This document shows, piece after piece, positions 36,867 through 45,305 of a stretch of DNA of 64,000 bases (position 1 is its first letter; each line of letters opens with the position of its first letter). The translations under genes and the position numbers were made by a program. The stretch lies in assembly GCA_937901525.1 (NCBI GenBank), contig CALDHX010000012.1, forward strand, positions 40,033 through 104,032. The letters are read 5' to 3'. The notes beneath the pieces are model-generated. The model worked only from the letters and a program-made list of their open reading frames with translations, was not told where the DNA came from and searched no databases. The stretch comes from an uncultured Bacteroidales bacterium. Its GTDB lineage: Bacteria; Bacteroidota; Bacteroidia; Bacteroidales; P3.

Positions 36867-37820
36867 ATGAATCAAGTAGAACAACTAAATACTCTAATAG
36901 ACAAGTGTAATCTTTTGAAAAACGAGATTGCAAAAGTAATTGTTGGCCAAAAAGAAATAATAAATCAAATACTTATATCAATAATTTCTTCAGGTCATTG
37001 TCTTTTAGTAGGCGTTCCTGGATTAGCAAAAACTCTATTAGTAAACACTATTGCAAAAACATTAGGTTTAACATACAAAAGAATACAGTTTACCCCCGAC
37101 TTGATGCCATCAGACATAATAGGGAGTGAAATATTAAATACAAACAGAGAATTAGAATTTGTAAAAGGGCCATTATTTGCAAACATATTGTTAGCAGATG
37201 AAATAAATCGTACACCCCCTAAAACACAATCAGCTTTATTAGAAGCGATGCAAGAACATAAAGTAACAGTAAATGCAAAAACCTATCCGTTACAAGAACC
37301 ATTTTTTGTTTTAGCAACGCAAAATCCTATAGAACAAGAAGGAACCTATCCATTACCCGAAGCACAATTAGATAGATTTATGTTTATGTTGTGGTTAGAC
37401 TATCCATCATTTGAAGAAGAAGTTCAAATTTTAAAAAACACAACAACAGACAAGACAATACAAGTAGAAAAAATATTAGATATATCAGAAATATTAGATA
37501 TACAAAACTTAATAAAACAAGTACCAGTAAGCGATAATGTCTATAACTATGCAGTAAGTTTAGTATCAGCAACAAGACGTGGAGGCAGTGAAATAGCAAA
37601 CAAATATCTACAATGGGGAGCAGGACCAAGAGCATCTCAATATTTAATAATGGGAGCGAAAGCACATGCAGTTTTAAATGGAAAATATTCACCAGACATA
37701 GAAGATATTAATGCGATAGCAGTTGCATGCTTACGACACAGAATAGTGCTAAATTACGAAGCACAAGCAAATGGTTACACAACAGAAACAATAATAAAAG
37801 AACTTATAAACAGGAAATAA
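36867..37820 (+). CDS. MoxR-family AAA+ ATPase
   Basis: This 317-residue ATPase has Walker A GVPGLAKT (about 48-55), Walker B LLADEINR (about 109-116) with the PPKTQSALLEAMQE segment, and a C-terminal lid domain. MoxR ATPases act as chaperones for metal-cofactor or von Willebrand-domain proteins. In Bacteroidota they are usually followed by DUF58 and BatA-E genes; here none of these follow, and an unknown exported protein is encoded next. It begins 4 bases after the SurA-like gene in the guaB operon. Confidence 0.92.
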   Translation: MNQVEQLNTLIDKCNLLKNEIAKVIVGQKEIINQILISIISSGHCLLVGVPGLAKTLLVNTIAKTLGLTYKRIQFTPDLMPSDIIGSEILNTNRELEFVKGPLFANILLADEINRTPPKTQSALLEAMQEHKVTVNAKTYPLQEPFFVLATQNPIEQEGTYPLPEAQLDRFMFMLWLDYPSFEEEVQILKNTTTDKTIQVEKILDISEILDIQNLIKQVPVSDNVYNYAVSLVSATRRGGSEIANKYLQWGAGPRASQYLIMGAKAHAVLNGKYSPDIEDINAIAVACLRHRIVLNYEAQANGYTTETIIKELINRK

Positions 37821-37829
37821 AATAATATA

Positions 37830-39170
37830 ATGAAGAAGATTTTATATTTTTTGACACTTAACCTTTTTGTATTAACTCTTGTTGCACAACCAGCAAGAGA
37901 AAGAAAGCCTGGGCAAGAAAACACAAAAACAACTACTCAACAAACAATGCAAGGCTTTAACATACCAGCAGATGGTTGCAACTTTATGATGGTTTCTCAA
38001 CCACCAAAACAAAAAAAAGGAAAAACTCCAAAGAAACAACAACCAACAGAGCCATACTATCCAGAGAAAATAGAGGCTTATATTTGTTTTGAACCATCAT
38101 CGGCATACTATACCGAAGAAGGATTGAACATATTAGACAGTATATACTCCATTGCTTTTGCACAAGGAAATACAAAGTTTTATAAAATGACAATAGAAGC
38201 ATACGATGATGCCGATCCATTAAACGAACTTAACGCATCTTTGGCAAGAGACAGAGCAGTTATGATATTCAATTATTTTTCATCAAGAGAGGGAACAGAA
38301 TTCATAATAAAGAGAACGCCAAGCACCTATACACACTCTTGCAGTGGAGAAATGCCATACTATATCAAGTATAAAATGCCATTTGATTTTAAATGGACAG
38401 CCCTTTACGATAAAACAGCAGAAGAAAGAACAAAAGATGGCATAAATTTAACAGGAAAAGTAAGATTACTTATAGAAGATGACCCAGAGGGTTGTTTAGG
38501 AGAATATTTTGATTACTACTACCCATCACAAGACTCAGTTTTATCAGGTAATCACGCAAGTGTAACAATTCCAAAAGGAGCATTAGAATCAATAACACAT
38601 ACAAAAGACACAATAGAATATACATGCAATATTTCTTATAAAGAATTTTTGAGTTTTGAAGAATTGACAAACAATTATCATCTAATACCACACAAAAAAC
38701 AATTCCTAATAAATGCAGGTTATATTGTTATAGATGCAGAACATCAACCAGATTACAATTCATGCAAGAACATAGAAAACTTTCAACCTATAATAAAAGT
38801 ACAAATACCGATTGAATTGCAACAAAACGATGCAAGATTAAAATTCTATGCAAAAGTTTATGACAACAAAGGCAAAGCATACTACAAATCAATTCCGACA
38901 AAAAAAGAAAAAGACAAAGAAACAAAATTACAAACACTAATAGCAGACCTAACAGCCTTTCAATTAGACACAATATACATAGGTAAAAAAGTAGAAGAAA
39001 AAGAACTATCAGACTATTTCTTTTCAGCCAAAGAAGGAGAACCGGGAGCATTTCCAGCAATGGGAGGTTGGTTGAAGCCATATAAGCTAAACAAAAAAGG
39101 ACAATACATAATCAAAAAACAAATGCAAATGGTGCTTCGTAAACCTATTGGAGACATAATAGAAGAATAA
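37830..39170 (+). CDS. Exported protein of unknown function in the guaB-lpxD operon
   Basis: This 446-residue protein has a signal peptide (1-20, ending LVAQ) and a low-complexity Lys/Pro/Gln stretch near 50-73. A segment around 75-170 (FEPSSAYYTEEGLNILDSIY and ASLARDRAVMIFNYF) recalls OmpA-type peptidoglycan-binding folds, but the similarity is weak. The C-terminal half is beta-rich without a known domain. It sits 9 bases after moxR and 5 bases before a TlpA-like lipoprotein gene. A substrate role for the MoxR ATPase is possible from context only. Confidence 0.7.
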   Translation: MKKILYFLTLNLFVLTLVAQPARERKPGQENTKTTTQQTMQGFNIPADGCNFMMVSQPPKQKKGKTPKKQQPTEPYYPEKIEAYICFEPSSAYYTEEGLNILDSIYSIAFAQGNTKFYKMTIEAYDDADPLNELNASLARDRAVMIFNYFSSREGTEFIIKRTPSTYTHSCSGEMPYYIKYKMPFDFKWTALYDKTAEERTKDGINLTGKVRLLIEDDPEGCLGEYFDYYYPSQDSVLSGNHASVTIPKGALESITHTKDTIEYTCNISYKEFLSFEELTNNYHLIPHKKQFLINAGYIVIDAEHQPDYNSCKNIENFQPIIKVQIPIELQQNDARLKFYAKVYDNKGKAYYKSIPTKKEKDKETKLQTLIADLTAFQLDTIYIGKKVEEKELSDYFFSAKEGEPGAFPAMGGWLKPYKLNKKGQYIIKKQMQMVLRKPIGDIIEE

Positions 39171-39175
39171 GAAAT

Positions 39176-40285
39176 ATGAAAAAGATAAGCCTTTTACTAA
39201 CATTATTTATCACATTAATTATTTTTAATTCTTGTTCAAGCAAGAGTGAACTAATAGTAGAAATACCAGAACTCACACAAGGAGAAATAGCAATTATATA
39301 TGCAACTCCCGATCAAATAGAACAACAACTACAAGACACACTTAAAACAGCACAAATTGTAAGTGGAAAAGCACAAATTGTTTTTGATACAATCTCTTTT
39401 GACAAAAAAATAAAAGATTGCACAATGATAATAAGTAGTGCGAGCAATCAATTTGCCACAACAATACCCTTGCCATTAGAAAAAGGAGAAACGACAAGAA
39501 TAAAAATAAGTGGAATAGATAAATACATCAATAGAGAAGACTATCTAACAATAACTTATTCAGGAACAAAAAAAGCAGAAAAATTCTCAAAATTCTATAA
39601 CGATTTAATGGAGCAAAACAAGTTGCTTATAAAGAATCCCCAAACCTCAAAAGACATTTACACCAAACAATCAGAACTTTATAAAACCTATATATCAGAA
39701 AATTCAGAATCGGGCTTAGTTTATTCTTTGCTAATAGGGCAAATGATGCAATTTAAACTAAACGAAGAAAATCCCATAATAGATTTATGCTCAAACCTAT
39801 GTCTTAATGTAGAAGAAGACAATGCTTGGGCGAACTATCTTTGCAGAATATTAGCAGAGCGTCAGAAAAGAGCATTTTCCTCTTCAATTTTGAGCTTCAA
39901 TGCAATAGATAAAGACGAAAAAGAATACACAGAAAGAGACATAAAGCCACATAAATATGTTTTAGTATGTTTTTGGGCATCGTGGTGTAAGCCTTGCAAA
40001 GAAGAATTGCCACAATTGAAAAAACTATACGAAAAATACAATTCAAAAGGATTAGAAATAGTTAACATATCAGTAGATTTGCAACCAATGGAGTGGTTAG
40101 AATTTACAAAAGCAAATCCTTTACCATGGCTTTCTTTGTGGGGAAACGGACATGAACTAACTGCAAAATATGATTTCCAAACAATTCCGTTCAATATCAT
40201 AGCCGATCAAGACGGAAAAGTGATAAAAAGAGACTTGTACAAAGAAGAAATAGACAAAGCAATAGAAGAATTATTCGATGAATAA
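39176..40285 (+). CDS. TlpA-like thioredoxin-fold lipoprotein with DUF4369-like N-terminus
   Basis: This 369-residue protein has a lipoprotein signal (ITLIIFNSC, Cys20). An N-terminal beta domain resembling DUF4369 lies at about 25-125 and a helical linker follows. The C-terminal thioredoxin domain (about 250-369) has the redox pair WCKPC (Cys271 and Cys274) and the cis-Pro loop TIPF near 336-339. Such proteins reduce or isomerise disulfides, or support cytochrome maturation and stress defence, at the envelope. The last 8 bases overlap the HhH protein gene. Confidence 0.87.
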   Translation: MKKISLLLTLFITLIIFNSCSSKSELIVEIPELTQGEIAIIYATPDQIEQQLQDTLKTAQIVSGKAQIVFDTISFDKKIKDCTMIISSASNQFATTIPLPLEKGETTRIKISGIDKYINREDYLTITYSGTKKAEKFSKFYNDLMEQNKLLIKNPQTSKDIYTKQSELYKTYISENSESGLVYSLLIGQMMQFKLNEENPIIDLCSNLCLNVEEDNAWANYLCRILAERQKRAFSSSILSFNAIDKDEKEYTERDIKPHKYVLVCFWASWCKPCKEELPQLKKLYEKYNSKGLEIVNISVDLQPMEWLEFTKANPLPWLSLWGNGHELTAKYDFQTIPFNIIADQDGKVIKRDLYKEEIDKAIEELFDE

Positions 40286-40877
40286 TAAAATTCGTCTTAA
40301 ACGCATATCAAACCGTCATAAAAACGCAATATATTTCCTATTTGGCATTGCATTGGGATTCGGTTTGATATTCTTTTTTGTAAAAGATAAATTTTCTACC
40401 TTAGAAGCAAACGAATCAAAAAATATTTCAATAAAGCAGCAACCCCTTCCGCAATATCCTATTAAAGACTCAGTCTATCTTGACCTTAATGCTTCGGACA
40501 CCTTAGATCTTCAAGAAGTTCGAGGAGTAGGAAAAGTAAGAGCAAGAAATATTTACAAATACGGACAAAAATTAGGAGGCTATATTAGTGTAGAACAATT
40601 AAAAGAAGTATATAGCATAGACTCTGCAACCTTTGAACAAATAAAACCACATTTTTATGCAGGCAAAACAGAGATTAAAAAAATCAATATCAATAGCGAT
40701 GATCCCAAATACTTAGCACGACACCCTTATATTGATTTTGCCCTTGCCAAAGCCTTTATACGCTTTCGCAAAAGATATGAAAAAGACTTTACAAAAATAG
40801 AAGATATTAAACTTGTACATTTAATGGACGAAGAAACCTTCAACAAACTTCGTCCTTATATTAAATTATCCGATTAA
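40278..40877 (+). CDS. Membrane-anchored helix-hairpin-helix (ComEA-like) protein
   Basis: This 199-residue protein has a basic N-terminus, one membrane segment at about 18-37 ([17 protein letters not shown]), and two helix-hairpin-helix regions ([20 protein letters not shown] near 75-94, and a second near 135-195). This topology matches ComEA-like DNA-binding proteins that receive DNA in the periplasm during transformation. Bacteroidota carry many such proteins without proven competence. It overlaps the preceding gene by 8 bases and precedes lpxD by 11 bases. Confidence 0.82.
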   Translation: MNNKIRLKRISNRHKNAIYFLFGIALGFGLIFFFVKDKFSTLEANESKNISIKQQPLPQYPIKDSVYLDLNASDTLDLQEVRGVGKVRARNIYKYGQKLGGYISVEQLKEVYSIDSATFEQIKPHFYAGKTEIKKININSDDPKYLARHPYIDFALAKAFIRFRKRYEKDFTKIEDIKLVHLMDEETFNKLRPYIKLSD

Positions 40878-40888
40878 AAAATAAAATT

Positions 40889-41920
40889 ATGGAATTTAGT
40901 GCAAAACAAATAGCTCAATTATTACAAGGAGTAGTAGAAGGAAACGAAGAAGTAATCGTTAATAAACTATGCAAAATAGAAGAAGGCGAACAAGGAGGTC
41001 TGTCTTTCCTTGCAAACCCTAAATACACACAATATATTTACACCACAAAATCAAGCATAGTCATAGTAAACCAAGATTTTGTTGCAGAAGAAAAAATAGA
41101 AGCCACACTTATAAGAGTAAAAGACGCCTATTCTTGTTTTGCAAACCTTTTAGAAATCTATAATCAATATCGATTCAACAAAGTAGGCATATCATCGCTT
41201 GCCGTTATTGACCAAAAAGCAACCGTAGGCGAAGAAGCCTACATAGGAGAGTTTGTAGTCGTTTCACAAGATGCAAAAATAGGAAAGAATTGTAAGATTT
41301 ATCCACACACATACATTGGCGACAACGTAACAATTGGCGACAACGTAACAATTTTTGCAGGAGTAAAAATCTATCACGACACAGTAATAGGAAATAACTG
41401 CATAATACACGCAGGAGCCGTACTTGGAGCAGACGGATTTGGCTTTGCACCACTTGCAGACGGCACATTCAAAAAAATAGCTCAAATAGGAAATGTAATA
41501 ATCAAAGATGACGTAGAAATAGGAGCAAACACAACAATAGATAGAGCAACAATGGGTTCTACAATCGTTGAACAAGGAACAAAAATCGATAATCTATGTC
41601 AATTAGGTCATAATGTAGCAGTAGGAAAGTCCACTGTAATGGCAGCACAAGTAGGAGTAGCAGGCTCAACCAAGATAGGAAGCAATTGTTTCATAGGAGG
41701 ACAAGCAGGATTTGCAGGACACATAGCCGTAGGCGACAAATGTCAAGTAGGAGCCCAAGCAGGAATAATCTCAGAAGTAAAATCAGGTTCAACAATCATA
41801 GGCTCACCAGCCATAGATGCGAAACAATATATGAAAAGTTACGTCTATTTCCGCAAATTAGAACAAATGAAAAAGCAAATAGACAACTTAGAAAAACAAC
41901 TTAAAGCCTTACAGGAGTAA
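40889..41920 (+). CDS. lpxD: UDP-3-O-acylglucosamine N-acyltransferase
   Basis: This 343-residue enzyme adds the second 3-hydroxyacyl chain to UDP-3-O-acyl-glucosamine in lipid A synthesis. The N-terminal LpxD domain (about 1-100) binds uridine. The left-handed beta-helix of hexapeptide repeats spans about 108-310 and ends with a coiled helix. The catalytic His lies in LGHNVAVG (about 238-245). The hexads near 143-154 repeat as two identical IGDNVT units encoded by an exact 18-bp tandem repeat. It is the last gene of the guaB operon; its stop codon is inside a hairpin shared with folE. Confidence 0.96.
   Translation: MEFSAKQIAQLLQGVVEGNEEVIVNKLCKIEEGEQGGLSFLANPKYTQYIYTTKSSIVIVNQDFVAEEKIEATLIRVKDAYSCFANLLEIYNQYRFNKVGISSLAVIDQKATVGEEAYIGEFVVVSQDAKIGKNCKIYPHTYIGDNVTIGDNVTIFAGVKIYHDTVIGNNCIIHAGAVLGADGFGFAPLADGTFKKIAQIGNVIIKDDVEIGANTTIDRATMGSTIVEQGTKIDNLCQLGHNVAVGKSTVMAAQVGVAGSTKIGSNCFIGGQAGFAGHIAVGDKCQVGAQAGIISEVKSGSTIIGSPAIDAKQYMKSYVYFRKLEQMKKQIDNLEKQLKALQE
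41315..41350 (+). repeat. Exact 18-bp tandem repeat within lpxD
   Basis: Two identical 18-base units, each encoding one hexapeptide of the beta-helix, follow one another, with a few matching bases beyond. Confidence 0.9.
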
Positions 41921-41946
41921 ATTACAATAAATTTACTCCTATAAGG
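41907..41946. terminator. Shared hairpin at the convergent lpxD/folE ends
   Basis: A perfect 11-bp stem (41913-41923 with 41930-41940) has a further CCTT/AAGG pairing outside a 2-base bulge. The stop codons of both convergent genes lie in the hairpin. No T-run follows on either strand, so it may be a bidirectional stem-type terminator or an RNA 3'-end protector. Confidence 0.55.
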
Positions 41947-42530
41947 TGCATAAATTCTTCTCTTGTTTCTTTATTTTTAAGGAAAGCCCCTGTAAAATCC
42001 GATGTAGTAGTAACAGAGTTTTGTTTTTGAACACCTCTCATACTCATACACAAGTGTCGAGCCTCAATAACAACGGCTACACCCAACGGATTCAAGGTAT
42101 TTTGAATGCAATCTTTAATTTGTTGCGTCAATCTTTCTTGAACTTGCAGTCTTCTTGCAAAAACATCAACAATTCTTGGAATTTTGCTTAAACCTACAAT
42201 ATATCCGTTAGGAATATAAGCAACATGAGCCTTTCCAACCATAGGAACCATGTGATGTTCGCACAAAGAATAAATCTCAATATCTTTTACAATTACCATT
42301 TGTTTGTAATCCTCCTTAAACATAGCCGAACGCAAAATCTCCTCAGGCTTTAAATCATACCCATGAGTAAAAAACTGCATAGCCTTAGCAACTCTCATAG
42401 GCGTTGCCAACAAACCCTCTCTGTTTACATCTTCTCCCAACAAGGAGATTATCTCTTTGTAGTGATAAGCAAGTTTTTCTAATGTATCTTCGTTATATCG
42501 TTCTATTTTTTGATAGCCAAAATCTTCCAT
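41922..42530 (-). CDS. folE: GTP cyclohydrolase I
   Basis: This enzyme has 202 residues from the ATG at 42528-42530. It turns GTP into 7,8-dihydroneopterin triphosphate for folate and related pterins. [10 protein letters not shown] holds the zinc-binding Cys and catalytic His; [20 protein letters not shown] and [12 protein letters not shown] complete the site with the second zinc Cys. An ATG at 42548 adds six residues, but a -7-like element TACTTTTGC at 42564-42556 would make it leaderless, so I prefer the inner start. It converges with lpxD. Confidence 0.95.
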   Translation of the reverse strand: MEDFGYQKIERYNEDTLEKLAYHYKEIISLLGEDVNREGLLATPMRVAKAMQFFTHGYDLKPEEILRSAMFKEDYKQMVIVKDIEIYSLCEHHMVPMVGKAHVAYIPNGYIVGLSKIPRIVDVFARRLQVQERLTQQIKDCIQNTLNPLGVAVVIEARHLCMSMRGVQKQNSVTTTSDFTGAFLKNKETREEFMHLIGVNLL

Positions 42531-42570
42531 AACATCATTTTTAGTCAATTAAACAGCAAAAGTACACAAA

Positions 42571-44067
42571 TTACTTGGGATTTTGCCATTTACCATCTTC
42601 TTTTATCATCTCAATCAATAAAGGCAACGCATCTTCTTCTGCAATATTAGAATGCACTAACTCTTTTGCTCGATAAAGATGCACCTTATTTTCCAATCCT
42701 CCAATATATCCATAATCTGCATCAGCCATTTCTCCCGGACCATTCACAATGCAGCCCATTACAGCAATCTTTAAGCCCTTTAAGTGTTTACATTGCTCTT
42801 TTACCTTAGCCAATGCCGATTGAATGTCATACTTTGTTCTTCCACATGAAGGACAAGCAATAAATTCTGCTTTATAAATCTCTTCCCCTGTTGCTTGTAA
42901 AAGTTCTGCTTGCAAGACTTTGTCGCACAACTCTACCTTATCTGCCATTGATTCCATAATCAAAGCAGTTGTGTTGCCTAATAATCTCTCTTGATTAAAG
43001 TCTTTGTCCGATTGAACAATAACTCCCGCAGGATAAGAAGACTTTTTCAACCTTCCTATTATTGCCTCAGGACTTTCTTTGCAAATATCAATTCTCTCAA
43101 CCGTAGAAAAATCAGTAGGCTTTTGACGTTTTTCAAACTCTGTGTTTAGACTTATTGACTTTTCTAATGAAGAAAAAGGCATATCCTTATAAGCTTCAAC
43201 AATTTTCTTTGCAACCTCTATTTCGTTTTCAGGAATTTCAGTTAGCGAAACCCTTATTGTGTCGCCAATTCCAAGAGCCAATAAACTGCCAATGCCAGAA
43301 ATAGATTTTATTCTGCCCTCAAACTCATTTCCTGCTTCGGTTACGCCCAAGTGAATAGGGAAATCATATCCTTTTTCCTTCATCATAGCACACAAAGTGC
43401 GAGTTGCGTAGTGCATAACCTTGACATTGCTTGACTTCATTGACAAAACAAGATTCTCAAAGCCAAGATTGTTGCATATTTCCACAAACTCCATTGCCGA
43501 AGTAGCCATTGCAAAAGGAGTGTCGCCATATCGAGCCATTATTCTCTGACTTAGCGAGCCGTGATTAGTCCCTATTCTAATTGCAGTCTTGTTTCGCTTG
43601 CAGATTTCCAAAAGAGGAGCAAGTTTTTCTGTGATTTTTTCTAACTCCGCAGCATATTCCTCGTCTGTATAGTTGATTTTAGATATATTTCTATCGGTAT
43701 AATTTCCGGGATTTATTCTTACCTTCTCCACAATAGCGGCTGCAACTTCTGCTGCCTTAGGATTGAAGTGTATATCTGCAATAAGAGGAACGAAACAACC
43801 TCTTTTCGCTAATTCGTTCTTGATTTCATAAAGGTTTTGTGCAGCTTGAACATTTGAGGCAGTGATTCTAACTAATTCACAACCCTTTTCTACTAATCTT
43901 AGTGTTTGTTCTACCGTTGAAACGGTGTCCATTGTGTCGGTGTTAGTCATTGACTGAATCCTAACAGGATTTTCTCCACCTATGCCAAGGTTTCCAACCA
44001 TTACTTGCTTTGTAATGCGTCTTGAAACAGGGTTTGATACCTCCCAAGCAGGAATATTTCTATTCAT
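42571..44067 (-). CDS. ispG: 4-hydroxy-3-methylbut-2-enyl diphosphate synthase
   Basis: This enzyme has about 498 residues from the ATG at 44067; the ATG at 44076 is equally possible. It reduces methylerythritol cyclodiphosphate in the MEP isoprenoid pathway. A TIM barrel (PVRIQSMTNTDTMD near 30, then IGTNHGSLSQR) is followed by a segment of about 100 residues not present in E. coli IspG. The C-terminal [4Fe-4S] domain has CPSCGRTKYD and GCIVNGPGE. Bacteroidota and plants usually have an enzyme of 600 or more residues with a large middle domain; here that domain is shortened. Confidence 0.94.
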   Translation of the reverse strand: MNRNIPAWEVSNPVSRRITKQVMVGNLGIGGENPVRIQSMTNTDTMDTVSTVEQTLRLVEKGCELVRITASNVQAAQNLYEIKNELAKRGCFVPLIADIHFNPKAAEVAAAIVEKVRINPGNYTDRNISKINYTDEEYAAELEKITEKLAPLLEICKRNKTAIRIGTNHGSLSQRIMARYGDTPFAMATSAMEFVEICNNLGFENLVLSMKSSNVKVMHYATRTLCAMMKEKGYDFPIHLGVTEAGNEFEGRIKSISGIGSLLALGIGDTIRVSLTEIPENEIEVAKKIVEAYKDMPFSSLEKSISLNTEFEKRQKPTDFSTVERIDICKESPEAIIGRLKKSSYPAGVIVQSDKDFNQERLLGNTTALIMESMADKVELCDKVLQAELLQATGEEIYKAEFIACPSCGRTKYDIQSALAKVKEQCKHLKGLKIAVMGCIVNGPGEMADADYGYIGGLENKVHLYRAKELVHSNIAEEDALPLLIEMIKEDGKWQNPK

Positions 44068-44092
44068 AATATTCATTTGTTGATAATAGAGA

Positions 44093-44125
44093 ACAAAAGT
44101 ACAGAAAAACTCCGAGACGCACAAA
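44093..44125 (-). promoter_or_regulatory. Promoter of ispG
   Basis: On the minus strand, -7 TACTTTTGT lies at 44101-44093 and -33 TTTG at 44125-44122, spacer 20 bp. It supports a start downstream of the ORF opening at 44124. Confidence 0.5.
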
Positions 44126-44143
44126 AATATTTCTTTGATTTAA

Positions 44144-45010
44144 TTATTTGTTTCTTCGTCTAAATTCTGAGGGTGAAAGATTTACCATTCTTTTAAAGAA
44201 GTTTGAGAAATTAGCAAGAGAATTAAATCCCAATTCTTCTGCTATTTTTTCTGTTGAATAATCGTTTTCTAAAAGTCTTTTCTTGCATTCGTTTGCCAAT
44301 TTCTCATCTATCCATCTTTTTGGAGTCTTTCCTGTGTTTGATTTTATCACAAACTCAAAATAACCCTTAGACAAATTACAACTTTCTGCATAAAAATTAG
44401 TGTCTTTGTTTATTGTTTCACATTCATCTAATAGGCTGAAAAATTTTTCGCAAACTCCATAGTCGTTAAAAAACACATTCTCTGTTTTTTCTTTTAAAGA
44501 AAGATAGTAATACGCACGTGTCAAATTCGTAACAGCCTCTATTCTATAAGGAGTTGTTGTATAAGAAAGACATTTCTTTACGTCTTTGAATAGATTTGAG
44601 AAAATCTTTTTCTCTCTTGATTCCAGAGAATACAAAGGCTTTGCTTTAACTTTGTTGTGATAAGTGGTGTTGACTACATTGTTTGTTAAAAAATTATCTT
44701 TCAAACTTGGAGCAATAACCAAGTAGTGAATCTTTATGTCGTTGCTGTAAGAAATAAATTCCAATTCATTATTCTTTTGTACAAGAAAAAGAGAAGGTGC
44801 TTGCAATTCATATTTTTTCATATCCAACATAACGACAACACTCCCCTTTTCAATGAAAATATCTAAGTAATAATCGGTTTGATAAGGTTCAAAGTTGTTT
44901 TTTAGAATTTCAATATTGTTTGAGTACAACAAATCGTAGTTTATCTTCTCTTTACTTTTTGCCTTATCAAATTGTTCTTGCCAATTGAATAAACAAGCCT
45001 TGTTTTTCAT
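44144..45010 (-). CDS. AraC-family transcriptional regulator
   Basis: This 288-residue protein has an N-terminal cupin-like sensor domain (about 15-150) and a C-terminal pair of helix-turn-helix motifs (about 188-288), with GKTPKRWIDEKL, YSTEKIAEELGFNSLANFSNFFKRM and LSPSEFRRR typical of the family. It is divergent from a lipoprotein/outer-membrane gene pair. The 295-base gap holds a matching pair of direct repeats that suits AraC-type binding, so it is probably the activator of that pair. The inducer is unknown. Its -7-like element TATATTTGC lies at 45046-45038. Confidence 0.9.
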   Translation of the reverse strand: MKNKACLFNWQEQFDKAKSKEKINYDLLYSNNIEILKNNFEPYQTDYYLDIFIEKGSVVVMLDMKKYELQAPSLFLVQKNNELEFISYSNDIKIHYLVIAPSLKDNFLTNNVVNTTYHNKVKAKPLYSLESREKKIFSNLFKDVKKCLSYTTTPYRIEAVTNLTRAYYYLSLKEKTENVFFNDYGVCEKFFSLLDECETINKDTNFYAESCNLSKGYFEFVIKSNTGKTPKRWIDEKLANECKKRLLENDYSTEKIAEELGFNSLANFSNFFKRMVNLSPSEFRRRNK

Positions 45011-45075
45011 AAATAGAAACCTAAATTTTAATTTTTTGCAAATATAATGTAATTAATAATACAAAAATTTAAAAT

Positions 45076-45111
45076 CTTGTAAATCCGAAAAAAGTCCTTG
45101 TAAATCAGAAA
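45076..45111 (+). promoter_or_regulatory. Candidate AraC-type operator, two direct repeats 21 bp apart
   Basis: CTTGTAAATCCGAAA at 45076-45090 and CTTGTAAATCAGAAA at 45097-45111 match at 14 of 15 bases. The 21-bp offset equals two helical turns. The second site ends at the expected -33 position of the promoter at 45134, which lacks a good -33 element. This is the layout of AraC-type activator sites overlapping a weak promoter. Confidence 0.6.
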
Positions 45112-45133
45112 TAAAGTTCTGAAATTTTTATTA

Positions 45134-45142
45134 TATTTTTGC
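45134..45142 (+). promoter_or_regulatory. -7 element of the lipoprotein/outer-membrane pair
   Basis: TATTTTTGC matches the Bacteroidota -7 consensus. There is no TTTG at -33; the operator repeat lies there instead. The leader to the ATG at 45306 would be about 160 bases. Confidence 0.55.
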
Positions 45143-45193
45143 AAACGAAAGTTTTCACAATTTTTTTAGTACTAAAAACCAAACGAAACAACG

Positions 45194-45274
45194 ATGAAAA
45201 CAAGCACAATTTCGCAAAAGTAATTATTAACTCCTATCGCTTTTGTGGAATTGTATAACTAAAAGAATAGGAGT
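45194..45274 (+). promoter_or_regulatory. Structured leader with possible short uORF upstream of the lipoprotein gene
   Basis: An ATG at 45194 opens a nine-residue frame, MKTSTISQK, stopping at 45223. Two inverted repeats overlap it or follow it: CAAAAG at 45215-45220 with CTTTTG at 45240-45245, and ACTCCTAT at 45230-45237 with ATAGGAGT at 45267-45274. The two hairpins cannot form together, so the leader could switch between structures. There is no proof of function. Confidence 0.3.
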
Positions 45275-45305
45275 GAAATTAATAAGTAATAAAATTTAAA
45301 GAACA

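Noticed and set aside
41913..41940. Classical bidirectional rho-independent terminator
   Set aside because: The stem is good but neither strand has a T-run after it, so it is listed only as a hairpin with uncertain function.
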